From Symsagittifera roscoffensis (lineage: Eukaryota > Xenacoelomorpha > Acoela > Convolutidae), in contig NC_087064.1 of assembly GCF_963678635.1 (NCBI RefSeq), forward strand, positions 32,960,369 through 33,024,368: 64,000 nucleotides of DNA, read 5' to 3'. The position numbers and the translations under genes are program-made. Position 1 is the stretch's first letter, and the number at the start of each line of letters is the position of its first letter. The notes beneath the pieces were generated by a model. That model was not told where the DNA came from. It saw only the letters and a program-made list of their open reading frames with translations, and did no database searches. This document shows positions 32,285-43,285 of the stretch, one piece after another.

Positions 32285-32925
32285 GCAAACTCTAGGAAGC
32301 TAATCAGTTGTGTGTCTGTTCTGGGAGCCTTCAATGTCAACACAGCCTCCACTGCTTCCGGGTCCGGCATCACGCCATGCCTGTCCACCATTCTTCCCAG
32401 ATACTTGATTGAATCCCTAAGGATTTCACATATCGATGGTTTGCATTTCGAGCCTGCTCTTTTTATGCAGCCAAAGACCTCATCGAGCCAATCATTGTGG
32501 TCATCCAAGGTGGGTGTTGCTATGACCACGTCATCCACGTAACACATCACAAGGTTCCCGTACTTCTTCGTCACTCTGGTCAAAGCCTGAGCCATCAGTC
32601 TTCGAAAAGTGGCCGTGGCGTTGCACAAGCCAAAGGGCATCATCTTCCACTGGTACAATCCCGATTCACCTGCGAATCCGGTCTTTTTTCTGTCCTTATT
32701 CCGCAGAGGGACCTGCCAGAAGGCAGAACCCAAGTCCAGTGTGTTGAAGAACTTAGCATCACCAAACTTCGAGAGACTCTCGTCTATTCGCGGTATCGGG
32801 TACGCATCTTTTATGTCACTGCGTTCAGGTAACAAAAGTCGCAACAGAACCTAAGCTGTCCCCCTTTTTTCTTGGCCATGACTACCCCGCAAGCCCAAGG
32901 CGATTTCGAGGGTTAAAAGCCGTCG
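32263..32925 (-). pseudogene. Ty3/gypsy reverse transcriptase (unit 2)
   Basis: Same 193-aa frame as unit 1 (32263-32844) with YVDD intact, and the fingers part in another frame up to about 32920. It joins ORF-B sequence at the same point as unit 1, so the RT/ORF-B fusion predates the duplication. Confidence 0.9.
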
Positions 32926-35900
32926 TCTTTTCCCGCTTGGTCAGAATCCTGTTCCATCGCCTCTTCTGGTTGACGGTCTTCTCCATCCTTGTCATCTCGC
33001 TCTCGATTTCTTCCTGACCCGAAGGTCCTCGCTCTTCACTCATCTTCTCGTCTGGGAAACTTGGCACGACTAGTTTGCCAGCTGACTTGTCTTCGTTTTC
33101 TCCGTGTTTTATCTTGACTTCTTCACGACCGAAGGGTGCTAGAGCACTCCTAGTCAATAGTTTCCCACTTATCGCCAATTCTTTTTTCACACTCATCTTG
33201 ATTAGTGCGGCTTTTTGCAAGTCCGCCTTGCCTCTCATGACCATTGGCGCCAGATTTAACTTGGCCCATTCTTCCTCGAATCTTCCAAATTTTGGAGTGG
33301 CCACATTGTTCATCCTTCTCCTCGTCGACTCATCCGCGTATGCAAGCTGTGTGTATTGCAGCATGGCAGCGTTTCTGCCCACGAAACACGGGTCCATCAG
33401 TTCGGAGAACTTTGCCATCCTCCTTTCATTGGTTTCGAAAGCTCTCAACCTGGGAGTGTGTACTAGGGAGTCTCCTCCGAGCAACATCCTTCTAATCAAA
33501 GGGAATTCAGGTATTTCTTCAGGCTGCTTTCTGTAGTCGCCTACTCTTTAGTTTGTTCCTTCACTTTCTGGTATGAGATCATTAAAGGAGTAATTCACGT
33601 TATCTCGCAGTTCGTTTTGTCATAGGGCCTCAAACTCGACAGTTTTGGGAACACTTCAATGTGCCCTCTATTTACTTTGCCCATTCGGTCACGGAAACGG
33701 TCATTGACGTTTATTGCTGCCATTTCTGGCTCTGCTATCTTCGCGAACAGTAAACCCTCACTCATCAATTCGCGTAGCACATTTTGCTCCTACCAATTCA
33801 GCATGCTCCCGTCCACTGCTGAAATGAGGTTCAGTGCAAGACCGACCTTCTGTATTCCTCCCCTTTAACATCAGGAAACTCAAACGTCACTGCTGCACCG
33901 CATATCGTGGTCATAAACTCAGTGGTTCCTCTGATTAGTGCTAAGGGATCTGTCCTCATAGTTAGACTCAAATCAGTTAGTAGGGGCATGCTCACTGCAT
34001 AACGTCGCACATCTTCTTCTTTTTCTTTTGTTTTGTCTTCTCCTGTTCCAAAGTGTTTCTGTTTTAGGAGGTATTGGACCAGGGTATGTCTCAGATCTCT
34101 TATTTTAGTCCAGGAGCCACTGGATCTTTTCATGTAAAACTTTTTCACATTCTCTCTCATTTGTTCAGGTTAACGGGTTAAATTCATCAAACCTCCCAAA
34201 TTCCCGTGCGTGATCGCAATTAACGTTAGGAGTCCATCCAGTCGGAGATTCTGTATCCCTTCAGTGAGCAATACAGCTGGCCCTTTCACAAAATTTTCTG
34301 CTCCAAACTTCACGAACAATGCCAGGATTACCACAATCAATAATTCGGTAACTGCTTTGAGAAATTCCATTATCAGGTTGCGAGAGAGTGCCGGAAAGAC
34401 TTTCGCCAGGAAGGACGCGGTCCGTCATGCTCCCAACCCCTCTAGCATGCTATCAGTTTTCTCGAAAACCTCTTCTCCTCTTTCGTTTTGTGTCCAGAAT
34501 GTCTCCAGTGTTATCTGGAACATCCTGTTTACAAATTCTGCTGATTTTTCTTCCGCATTCTCCGCAAAGTTCAATTCTTTTACCAGGTAGGCGTGAATAT
34601 TCCTGATCATCGCTGGGCCTCGCACGAAAGCGTCCATGTCCAATGCTGCTGTTCGAGGGGTCAAGTGCAGCCACTTGTTTGTCTCTGGCTTTGTTCGCAA
34701 AACCATAGCTTCCAAGTGAGCCTTCATTTCTTTGGTGTTTTGCCTCTTTTCTCTTTCTTCCCTGATCTCCATTCCTCTGAACCACAGGTCATTAGACACT
34801 CCCACTATCACTCGATGATTGTCGTGGATTGCTGGCTTCAAATTAAGCTGTCTGCTGAAATTGGATGGTTCCAATCCCAACACTCCATCCAAAACTAGCA
34901 TGTGCAGCGAATCATCTTTAAACCCTCTCATAGCATTTGAGATATCAGACGATACTGCCGGCAATTCTGACCGAAGTGGCCTCAGGTTCTTTGCTTCCAT
35001 TCTCGGTTTGGGGCAGGTATGATCACATCATATTTCCCTTCCGAGAGTAATGCTATCATTGCATAAACGAACTTTAATCGATCTGGGAGGTGTGAATATA
35101 CCGGAGACAACACGAACACGGGCTTTGACGTTATCTTCTGGAATCCGCCTTCCTATAACACGTCCATGACTTGGCCTATGGACTCCAGAATGTCTTTGAT
35201 TGCTGGCCACACTGCATCTTCTGCCATTGTAGGCTCTCTGAGTCTGCTCAGGGGACCTCTACTATGCAGGTGATAATTAATGTCAGCGAACACGATTGTG
35301 ATCTCGGTTTGACGTTGAACCCCGATTGCAATTGATAGGAATTGCATCCAATCCAGGTCCGTTCCTGCCAACATTATTACGTTGGTCCAAAACAGAGACT
35401 TAGAGGTATGCACGAAGTCCGAGCTCGCAGCCACCAATATCTTTGCTCTTCTCATTTCTGTTTTGTCGTATGCCGTGAACATAGTCTCATCTATTCGAAG
35501 TTTCAGCTCACCGTACCTTTCGGCATCACCTTATTGGGTTACTGATTTCGGATAAGCTCTGTCTTGCTTAAACATCTTCACATAGTGTCCTGTTGGTGCT
35601 CTATTCGTCAAAAATCTTCCTGGCCTCTCTTCTCTGTTCTATTCACTGTGGTTCATCTTCACATCTTGTAAGGGTCTAGCATTTACTGGACCTATGGTGT
35701 TATTTGAGGGCAGTCCCTCAAGGTCAGCAAATCATAATGCCGTTGTGGAGCTAAAGTTGATTCCGGCTGCTATCAGCCAGTACACTCCCACGATTGAGCA
35801 CAGTCCATTCACGGAAACTTTCTTCCCATTCATTCTTCTCATTGCATCAGCTGCAAATTTTACTGTTTGAAAATTCAACAACATCAAATCTTCTTTATAA

Positions 35901-35938
35901 ACATGCCAGGTGGACGGTATCGGTCTTGACCACATCAA
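32882..35938 (-). pseudogene. ORF-B remnant (unit 2)
   Basis: The frames 35732-35938, 35153-35482, 34425-35000, 34170-34370, 33831-34160, 33595-33780 and 32882-33499 repeat those of unit 1 at a fixed offset of 7,494. The few changes ('EFPDVK' for 'EFSDVK', 'GRNAAMLQ' for 'GRNPAMLQ') each match copy 1 or the general consensus in unit 2, so unit 2 looks slightly less changed. Confidence 0.8.
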
Positions 35939-37000
35939 GGAACTTCTATCAGGACGTCGCTCCTCCCTGCTCGTACTCGTCGTCGTCTCTCATCTGGAGG
36001 TGCCTGAGGTCGTTTCCACCGCTTGATTAACTGGTCCCAATTTCCGTCGAGACGAACGGTCCTCCTCACTAGTGCCTCGCCTAGTCGATCCAATACATCG
36101 GACCTCTGTTCTCGCTCGCTCGCTCGAGCTCTGCAGCACTTGTGGCACGGCTGGAACTGATCCCGGGCGTGTCTCCAGATTGGGAGGCACAAGCGTCAAA
36201 ATCGCCGGTACGTTCGTCCCTTCTTCTGTTCTGAGTACTCCCTTGTCGAACACTTCAGTTTCCAACTCATCTAACCGCTCCTGGAAGACACGATTCATCC
36301 AGCCTTGTCACTCTCAATGCTATCAAAAGGTATCCCATCAGTGGGGAATCTGGCTTGATGCAGAGCTCTCAGCTCATGCTCTAATTTCATCAAGATCATT
36401 CGTCCAGTGTTGCGACTTGCCAGATTGCGACTCTTTCATTGTGTCTTCTTCCGGTGAATGATAGCTTCCTAGTACTCATTGGCATGGTACAAACGGTCAC
36501 TACCGCGCACTAAAATTCCTACCATAGCGTGGTGAATAGACATACCAGCATCGAATCCCAATGAGCTTCTTCGGTGTCTGAGCTCCTGGACACTTTGGTC
36601 GTGCCTAGTAAACACATTAAGTCCACAATTTTTCCCGAGTTCATCAATTCCTCCATCCGATAAAACTGGGCTATTTTGGCGCCTCCGAAGGCCATCACTG
36701 TAGTGATCCATGAGGTTCTTAAGTTCTGCAAAACTCTCACTAGATTATTGCCAATATCAAATGCGACGTTCCGAGTGAGGTTGCTGCATGTTCATCACTG
36801 GACTCTACGTCCATTGGTTAAAACATGTCCGTGTCTGGGACTCCTGTGAAGTTGTTCTTGATTTTATTATTTTTCTGTATGTCAAACACGCGCGACACTT
36901 TCTTCATGGGCATCTCCTCAATCTTCCTGTCAGAGGCTTTTGAGGTCTCTGCTGGTTTCGTCGCGGCAGCAGCTCCCGTTTTCTTCATTACTTCCGAAGA
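35939..37000 (-). pseudogene. ORF-B SGNH domain, decayed (copy 2 proper)
   Basis: Frame 36519-36740 shows 'WITTVMAFGGAKIAQFYRME' (Gly block intact) and 'LLGTTKVSRSSDTEEAHW', where the oxyanion Asn of GTNN is changed. Upstream, after a one-base deletion, the GDS block reads GNN, so the catalytic Ser is lost. Downstream, DGIHF reads DGIPF, so the His is lost. Every catalytic block except the Gly block is therefore damaged, in contrast to 18266-19027. The part right of 36590 is single-copy and continues ORF-B upstream. Confidence 0.75.
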
Positions 37001-37283
37001 GAGCTATACTCTGCCGGAATCGTCAATCATTCCGTAGGGTGCAATCGCCCCCGGAACCTGGCACACTCCCGTTGGCCACGAGTCGGCCAGTGGTTACCAC
37101 CAGCTGTCGCAAGGTTCTTTCCACTACTGGATCACCCAGGGTGTCACATGGATCCGGGATTGTCCCTCCACCGGACGCTGATGTGGTTTGCGCTTCTGTT
37201 GTTAGGCTTAGTTCGCGAGGCGTCAGAAGTTCCATCGGGGGCTGCCCACGAGAAACACTTCCTGCGGGTAGTGATCGTTCCAC
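37001..37283 (-). pseudogene. ORF-B linker after coiled coil (copy 2)
   Basis: The 86-aa frame at 37023-37283 reads 'PPMELLTPRELSLTTEAQTT' and 'ERTLRQLVVTTGRLVANGSV', matching the linker at 19.15-19.45 kb. It is preceded on the minus strand by an inserted block (next entry) instead of by the coiled coil. Confidence 0.65.
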
Positions 37284-38085
37284 TGCCTAGTTTCATCTTT
37301 ATGCCGTTGATCTTATCAATCACCATTTTTGATCGCATCGTTCCCTTTCGAGTTCTTGACAGGTACACGACTTCCTCGCTGCTTTCCTGTTGCGTCGCTT
37401 TGATTGGAGAGTTAATTTTACTTTCATCAGTGGCCGAATCAATCAACAACTCGCTCATTGTCCCTCAAATTCGTCCAATTTATCAAGGATCTCCCGCATC
37501 AGTGGTCTGTTGAGACCTGTTTTCAACATCGACTGTGTCCCGTAGCACTGCACGGCGCCCAGACCTCTTCCACGAAAGCTACTCTGTCCATATTACAGCC
37601 TGTTCTGTTTTCATGATACTTGTGGTGAAATTCTCACTCTTTTTTTGGCACGGTTCCTCAGAAAGGTACTCGGGCTGCGTCTTCTATTCTTCTTCTACGC
37701 GGAGATTCAAAAAAAAATTTTCATTTCGGTGATTTTAAACTTACCAGGAGAGCTGCTCCCCCGCAAGTCACAGCTTGGATTCATAAAGGCTGAGGGAGGT
37801 TCCAGCGTGGAAGTTCCATCCTCCGCTGGTTCAGTTGTCCCATCCAACATTTCTGCTCCAACTTCGTAATCATCCAAGAAATTAAAATCCAGGCTCGACA
37901 AACCACCTGTTGAAGCCTTGTCGTCGTCTTTTCCCGCTTGGTCAGAATCCTGTTCCATCGCCTCTTCCGGTTGACAGTCTTCTCCCTCCTTCTCACCTCG
38001 CTCTCGATTTCTTCTTGACCCCAAAGGTCCTTGCTCTTCACTCATCTTCTCGTCTAATCCCAGTCGTTCTAATCGCTTCTTGTTT
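37284..38085 (-). pseudogene. ORF-B C-terminal segment inserted into the coiled-coil region
   Basis: This ~800-bp block holds frames 37707-38045 ('MSEEQGPLGSRRNRERGEKE', 'GLSSLDFNFLDDYEVGAEML') and 37144-37458 ('MSELLIDSATDES', 'MRSKMVIDKINGIKMKLG'). Both match 15.19-14.4 kb, the far C-terminal part of ORF-B. Here the block sits between the coiled coil and its linker, near the N-terminus. It is an internal transposition or recombination product, with the same orientation. Confidence 0.65.
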
Positions 38086-38087
38086 TC

Positions 38088-38270
38088 CTACCTCAAGCGT
38101 TCTATCTCCTCTCGCTGTTTCTTGTTGCAATCCTGAAACAGTCTCCTCCACGTATCCCTATCTTCTTCAATTCTCAACAAGGTCTGTCTCAATCGTTCGG
38201 GTTCGTCTTTCGTCTCATTCAGATCTTCCTTTTTTCTTTCGTTTGGACATCTTCTTCTTTTCCCGCCCAT
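38088..38270 (-). pseudogene. ORF-B coiled coil (copy 2, truncated)
   Basis: A 60-aa frame with 'ETKDEPERLRQTLLRIEEDR' and 'FQDCNKKQREEIERLR', matching 'VEEDRDMWKKLFEDCTKKQS' at 19.5 kb. It ends where the inserted C-terminal block begins. Confidence 0.6.
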
Positions 38271-38322
38271 TTTAGTGGCACAGCTGCTCTCATTTGTGAG
38301 CTATACAAGGCTTACTTGCTAC

Positions 38323-38709
38323 TCACTCTTGATGCACTTTCTTCAATACAGGTCTAGGCTTGGTCGGAAGAGGCATTTCACCTGGTTTGTAGGTCCTGGA
38401 ACTTCTCAATCCAGGCTCATTCGCTAAGTCACTTCCTGGGAGTACCCCGTTTCTCCACCTCATTATCCTCATGTTTGGGCGGTCTAGTACTCCTTGTCGT
38501 CCAGAAGCGGCCATCAATAAGACTTCTGTGGGCCGGTTCCCACGGTTGTCGTGCCTCAAGATGTTAGTCAAGGCGGCCAGCAACATGACTACCTCTGGGT
38601 CCTCCAGAGCGAAGTTTCGATCCATCAGCCGATGATAGTTTGCATCTATCACCGGTCCCACATAGGCCTCGGCATAGTCCATTAATTCATTCAAGTCGAA
38701 GTTATCCAT
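38323..38709 (-). pseudogene. ORF-B N-terminal module (copy 2, open)
   Basis: Starting at the Met at 38709, this is the intact version of the N-terminal module: 'MDNFDLNELMDYAEAYVGPV', 'IDANYHRLMDRNFALEDPEV', 'VMLLAALTNILRHDNRGNRP' and 'MRIMRWRNGVLPGSDLANEP', then 'KPGEMPLPTKPRPVLKK'. It seems helical at first, then basic and Pro-rich. The start matches that of copy 1 and lies just after a conserved spacer. I do not recognise the fold; a capsid-like or assembly role is only a possibility. The open frame itself begins at a Met further upstream (38745), but the conserved start is preferred. Confidence 0.6.
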
Positions 38710-39130
38710 TCCGTATAATTCAATTTTAATTATCAGTTTGCACAATTGAAACTTTTTGAGTTGAGTAATTAAACGATCAATCAGGATTGAGCAATTAAAC
38801 GATCAATCAGGATTCAGAAAAAAAGTTACGACTATCACATTTGTTGACATTACTCCAGATTCATATTGAAATTGATTTAAAAACAGTCAGATAAAAATAT
38901 TTTGATCATAAGATAAAATAAAAATCAGTTTCAGTTCTAAAATCTTGGAAGTTGATCTAAGAGTGGACAATCCACACTGTGGAACTATTACTCAAATTTT
39001 TGTTTGAGCAATCGTGGTCACTAACCCGAAATCATAATGATACAACGACATACTACTTTACACATAACACATAATACACATCACACTCGACCTACACTCA
39101 GTCTTTACTCAAATAGTATTTCTAATGTAG
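38710..39130 (-). other. Spacer between macro domain and ORF-B (copy 2), ~420 bp
   Basis: Homologous to 20088-20458 with the same order of shared blocks. It also carries a short duplication, 'aattaaacgatcaatcagga', at about 38767 and 38790. No ORF. Confidence 0.6.
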
Positions 39131-39560
39131 ATACACTTCTATGTTGCTATCAGAAAAGATCACAAGTATCAGCGCAAACAGCTCGCGAGGATGCAGTCGT
39201 TCTTAGTTTGGGTCGTACACTGGAAGCAAAAGTTCCTTCACCTCCCTTTCCACCAAGAAGTCTCTCAGTCTCGTTAAGGACAGAACCAAATCTTCAGGGA
39301 CCACATGCTGCTTTTCCGTCGCCCTCGGCACCAAGAAACATAAGTACTTTCCTGGTATTTGCGAAGCCGCCGGAGGCAAGGCTGCTACACCTCCTATTCC
39401 GGTCCTTTGATTCCATAAAAATTCTATGTTTTTATATTCTCTCTGATTTTCAGTCTGCTGCTAGCGCTGTTCTAAAACGCATGTCCAAGGTGATTGCTAT
39501 CGCACATGTCCTATTTGTAAGTATAAAATCGCTATCCGTTAGTACTATGCTGCTTTAAAA
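39131..39560 (-). pseudogene. Macro domain pseudogene (second copy)
   Basis: Minus-strand translation with several frame breaks gives 'LTDSDFILTNRTCAIAIT', 'GGVAALPPAASQIPG'-like and 'YLCFLVPRATEKQHV' blocks, then a damaged 'PVYDPN' block and 'LILVIFSDSNIEVYLH'. The order and spacing match the open frame at 20459-20899. Plus-strand frames across it are shadows. It shows that the macro domain is a fixed part of the element and not a one-off capture. Confidence 0.6.
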
Positions 39561-39569
39561 CTCATTTGG

Positions 39570-40170
39570 CACGTTAAAATATGACTCCACTACTCTCCCC
39601 ATGTCTGGTCTTCTAGGGCCCTCATCTGTTTCTGCCTCTATGTCACCTGTTTCTCTTGCTTTTTAAAATTCTTTTATAATAATTTTCCGTTGTGGGTAAG
39701 TCCTACCCCCATTCCCCTGACAAAATATCCATCGACATCCCCGTCGATCACATACCGGATATTAAGTTAAAATTGGACGCAGGAATGAGCATTTGCCCTT
39801 CCTGGTGTGCCCAGGAAGGATTCTCTTTGTCATTCCTTATGTTTTTTTTTCGCTCTCGCGGTCTACGATCTGAATCGTGACACTGGTTTCTTTCGGATCT
39901 GATGTCATTTCTTTCAACCAATCTAAGACGCGCAAACGTTAATTCTTATTCATATGCTGCTGCTGCTCATCGTCAAACTCCACTTCAGGTTTAGACCGAT
40001 CTTCGATCCAACTTGTCTTGGTCATCGACGATATCGAGGTTTTGTGACGCTGGTATCTCTTCTAGACCCACCAATTCCTCCACTATCTTTTTCAGGTCTG
40101 TCCTGTCCACTACGAAATCGTCTCCTTAAGTGTTATATTTCTTTGCAGGTCTTGTCCTGTCACTCTGTCT
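39570..40170 (-). pseudogene. Pol C-terminal tail (second copy), truncated
   Basis: Decayed sequence homologous to 20.95-21.55 kb at nucleotide level, for example 'gttgtgggtaagtcctaccc' against 'gtgtgggtaagtcctaacca' and the 'cccaggaagga' block. It is cut near 40175, where plus-strand gypsy sequence begins, so the upstream integrase of this element is missing. Confidence 0.45.
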
Positions 40171-40179
40171 TGTTTACTG

Positions 40180-40785
40180 TCTTAGAAAAATATCAGCAGA
40201 TATTACTGCAAGAAAACATGAAAGCAGCCCCAGATAAATCACACTTTTTCCTAACACGATTCAAATTCCTTGGACATATTATAGAAAGAAACACTATAAC
40301 CTCAATAAAATCTTGCATAGATGCAATCCAAAAACTCCAACCACCTTCAAACAAGAAAAAAAAATACAAGAATTTCTTGGAATGTTGAACTTCTTAAGTA
40401 AATACGTATACAAAATGCAACTATACTTAAGACCCTCTTACAACATACTTAGATAACAAAATAATTTCGAATGGACAACAGAACATCAAAAACGATTCGA
40501 AGAGATAAAAAATCTTCTCACCGAACAATTATCAAACACTATTCCAAAGCCCGATCAACCATTTTATGCTATGTGCGACGCCTCCAATTTTGGCGTCGGC
40601 GCACCATCATTACAATCTCACACTGGAACAAATAAAATGAATCTCATTTCAGCAAATTCTAGACTAGTTTTACAAGCTGTACTTAGACTCTCTAACCGTA
40701 TGATAGAATGCACAGCTATAATATATACACTTACAGAATATGAATTTTTAATACTTGATCTAAACATCCAACAGTTTTTCGAGGC
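40180..40785 (+). pseudogene. Different Ty3/gypsy element: RT connection and RNase H start (plus strand)
   Basis: Plus-strand frames give 'EKYQQILLQENMKAAPDKSH', 'FFLTRFKFLGHIIERNTIT' (RT thumb, FLGH signature), then in other frames 'NFEWTTEHQKRFEEIKNLLT' and 'YAMCDASNFGVGA' (RNase H first Asp). It ends near the RNase H Glu block ('MIECTAIIYTLTEYEFLIL'). The wording differs from the minus-strand family, so this is a separate gypsy lineage. It is frameshifted several times. Confidence 0.8.
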
Positions 40786-40789
40786 ATAG

Positions 40790-41940
40790 CAAGCTGCATC
40801 TGGAGCGGTTCCTTGAATGAGATCTGGGGTCACTAGATCAATTGTCTTCGCACTCTGTGTCGATGAAACCCAAGCATCCGAATAGGAAGTTGATTGTCCT
40901 GGAGTTGAAACTGCTCGGGATACAAGGCTGTCGGAATATCCCAATACGATTCGCGCTCTGCATAATCACGAACACATCCCTGCTGATTTTCATACAACGG
41001 GATTGACTCGCAGTCATATGCGAAGAAGATTTTACGGGAGACTGCTCGAGCGAGGTTGTGTCGTTTATCTCAGTCTTTTCTAATGCTCTCGCGAATAGTA
41101 CCACTCTCGTACAATCTTTTGCAATTCTTTTTCAATATATGACTTTTGTAGTTCATTCCTCGTTTTGATTACCGTCATTTTTTTGGGGAGCCAAGTCATT
41201 GAATGGACTTGCTCTAGACGGAGAGACGAGACCCTCTCTGCCTTTTGATGGATGACTGCAATGGATTCTCTCGTGTTTGTTTGGTAGATATTTGTTCTCG
41301 ATCAGACACTGATATCATTTGTAAAGGACTAGTCATGACTTGAAGATTTTTAAACTTTTGTCAAAATATTATGACTGAATTACCAAATTGAAAGTGAGAA
41401 AATGAAATGTGTGAAAAACTTATTAATGAGAATGAGATCAGGATAGGGGTTTCACGGTTCAATAAGTCAAAGTTAATAGTGTTATAGACAAGGCTATCAA
41501 GTTTTATTTATTTTGTTACACATGACGCCTGAGGTCATGTTAAGAATTCATGTGAAAACCCAGTTTTTTAGTTTTATGTGATGGCTTTATTATAGTTGCT
41601 AAGGGCGAAAGCACTCAAGTTCAATTTTTATTTTTAGTTTGCCAGAAATTCCTTGTCGTGCTGTTAAAGTTTCAATACCATGATTCATAGCAGTCATTAA
41701 GTTAACCTTCACAATAAAAAAACACCAGAGGGTTTTTGGAGTATACCCGGGGAAAAAGCAACTAATTACCCATATATAATTATCGTTAAAGATATTATAT
41801 CCTCAGTGATTAAGTTTTATTATTATTGCTTATGGCGCTCGTAATGTGGTCACGTAAATTTTTCTTTTGGTAACGCATGCGCTGTCTCGTATACTGTGAT
41901 TCTTCAACGTTCCACTTTAAAAACCAGTTGGTTGTTATTC
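40790..41940. other. No supported gene
   Basis: Short minus-strand frames at 40618-40944 and 40838-41104 are Ser/Thr-rich and overlap each other in two frames, so they may be one decayed protein piece. I cannot name it. The remainder is AT-rich. It may hold the end of the Polinton, but no terminal inverted repeat was found. Confidence 0.4.
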
Positions 41941-41947
41941 ATTTATA

Positions 41948-42273
41948 ATGTACGCTTCTCTTGAAACGGATGTTGACTTTTCGATGATTTTCATTATATA
42001 CTTTCGAATGACAAACGTTTATTTAGAGCCGGTGCAAAATCATTCGCAGAGACCGGCACTTGTATAACTATCAAATTGTATAAAAAGGATGAAGAGGGAA
42101 CTTTCAAGTATCGAAAAGGAGTAACCTTGTCAACTGGTGAATTCGAGTCCTTGGCGGACAATTACACAAAAATCAAAACGTTTTCGAATAGAAAAAACTG
42201 CGAAGTGGCTGAAAAACTTAGTAAAAAAAGCGAAACAAACCTAAAAAAAATTTCATGCTCGGAAAAGGAGTGC
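41948..42273 (+). pseudogene. PC4/Sub1-like single-stranded-DNA-binding domain (candidate)
   Basis: A frame that opens upstream of the 66-aa ORF (42076-42273) reads 'AETGTCITIKLYKKDEEGTF' followed by 'KYRKGVTLSTGEFESLADNY'. PC4-type domains have an 'I.IR.Y..DG...P..KGI.L...EW..L' pattern, which fits. They bind single-stranded DNA and help transcription. The C-terminal tail is Lys/Ser-rich. It lies on the opposite strand beside the Polinton genes and could belong to that element. Short length and an upstream frame break make the call tentative. Confidence 0.4.
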
Positions 42274-42346
42274 TAGAGTGAAAACGATGATAACTGTTGG
42301 GTTGTGTGACATTAATAACTCGTTATTTAATTGAAACTACAAAACA

Positions 42347-43028
42347 ATGTATGAGCAACCCCCTGATTATTTCAAAAAATTTCGTAAAAATTACACAATT
42401 TTCATACTGAATCATGAACCCAATTTCTCTGGCTTCATTTTAAATGCAAATTTTGCGGTATCCCATTCGAATAACTTTAATCTTTGCAATCGTTCGATTG
42501 ACAACGAAAAACATTATCATATGATGGTCGAATTCACAAAAGAGTCTACCGATTTACTTAATAAAATTATTTCAAAAGCCATCGTCGTCCCTTGTTTTTT
42601 CTATACAATCAAAAATTTCATTTCCGGTTGCTTCAAGTATCAACTTTCCAACTTTCTGGCCCTCTGATGGAAAAATTGAAAAAAGCTGTCAATTATATCT
42701 AGATTTTAGTGGTGTTCCACTTCGCAGACGATTGCCTCAAGTTTGCTTCGGCTTGCAGACTAAATCTGTTCAAACTCAAACTGACATGATTACCAACGTA
42801 ACAATTGAACGCTTTACTTATAGTTTGAACGGTGAAATTGCTGTTGAGTTTTCTGAAATAATTGACATAATTTTGAGTGGGTATGGTTGTATGGAAATTG
42901 ATTCGAAGACTTTGTTCATAAAATTTGCCACGGAGATGAAATTTAATTTTAAATTTTGTTTTTCTTTTGCTATCTTGTTTATAAAAAAATGTTACTACAC
43001 CAGCGGGAGGCGTTCCCGAGGAGGGTAG
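42347..43028 (+). pseudogene. Unrecognised ORF pair beside the Polinton
   Basis: Two plus-strand frames, 42347-42667 ('MYEQPPDYFKKFRKNYTIFI') and 42732-43028 ('MPQVCFGLQTKSVQTQTDMI'), lie head to tail with a frame break between. They read like real protein ('YHMMVEFTKESTDLLNKIIS', 'RFTYSLNGEIAVEFSEIID'). The first contains the source of the 106-bp segment that is copied into the protease ORF. No family is recognised; a Polinton-associated protein is plausible from position. Confidence 0.4.
42449..42554. repeat. 106-bp direct repeat, source copy
   Basis: Identical over all 106 bases to 43313-43418, at an offset of 864. Here it is part of the plus-strand ORF 42347-42667, in the sense direction. 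Confidence 0.95.
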
Positions 43029-43285
43029 CGACGAGCAACGCCGTGTTAGCTTTTGTCCGCTAAAGCAAATGGCCAAGCCTTAATATTTCAAAGGACTTGA
43101 TCTGAAATTTTTCACGGTTCACATAAACTTGTAGAAAAAGAAAATTTTTTGTTGATAAAAATGAATTTAAAAAAATAATTTTATAAACTTTACAAAACAT
43201 CAATAAATAGTTAATAAAACATATGCTTAGCAAATCTTTTCAAATCAGGATCAGTAAATTGAAACCTATCAAAATCAGTTTGTAA

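Larger units (their letters stand above)
29097..36590. repeat. Tandem segmental duplication, unit 2 (7,494 bp)
   Basis: Second copy of 21600-29096, same orientation, directly adjacent. Differences noted by eye include 'gtaaaaggaagtc' against 'gtaaaagaaagtc' (29641/22144), 'catctcagg' against 'catcccagg' (30230/22733), 'ggcagcgtttc' against 'ggcagggtttc' (33367/25873), 'aatataccgg' against 'aatatcccgg' (35094/27600), and the 3-base indel. On its right the ORF-B sequence continues without a break into 36591-38709. Confidence 0.95.

Noticed and set aside
39037-39558. Plus-strand 173-codon ORF
   Set aside because: Antisense shadow of the macro pseudogene and spacer.
20459-40170. Macro and SGNH module as an endogenous non-retroviral RNA virus
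   Set aside because: No viral RNA polymerase or helicase motif was seen. The module is contiguous with Ty3/gypsy integrase tail sequence at two sites, so a retroelement origin is simpler.
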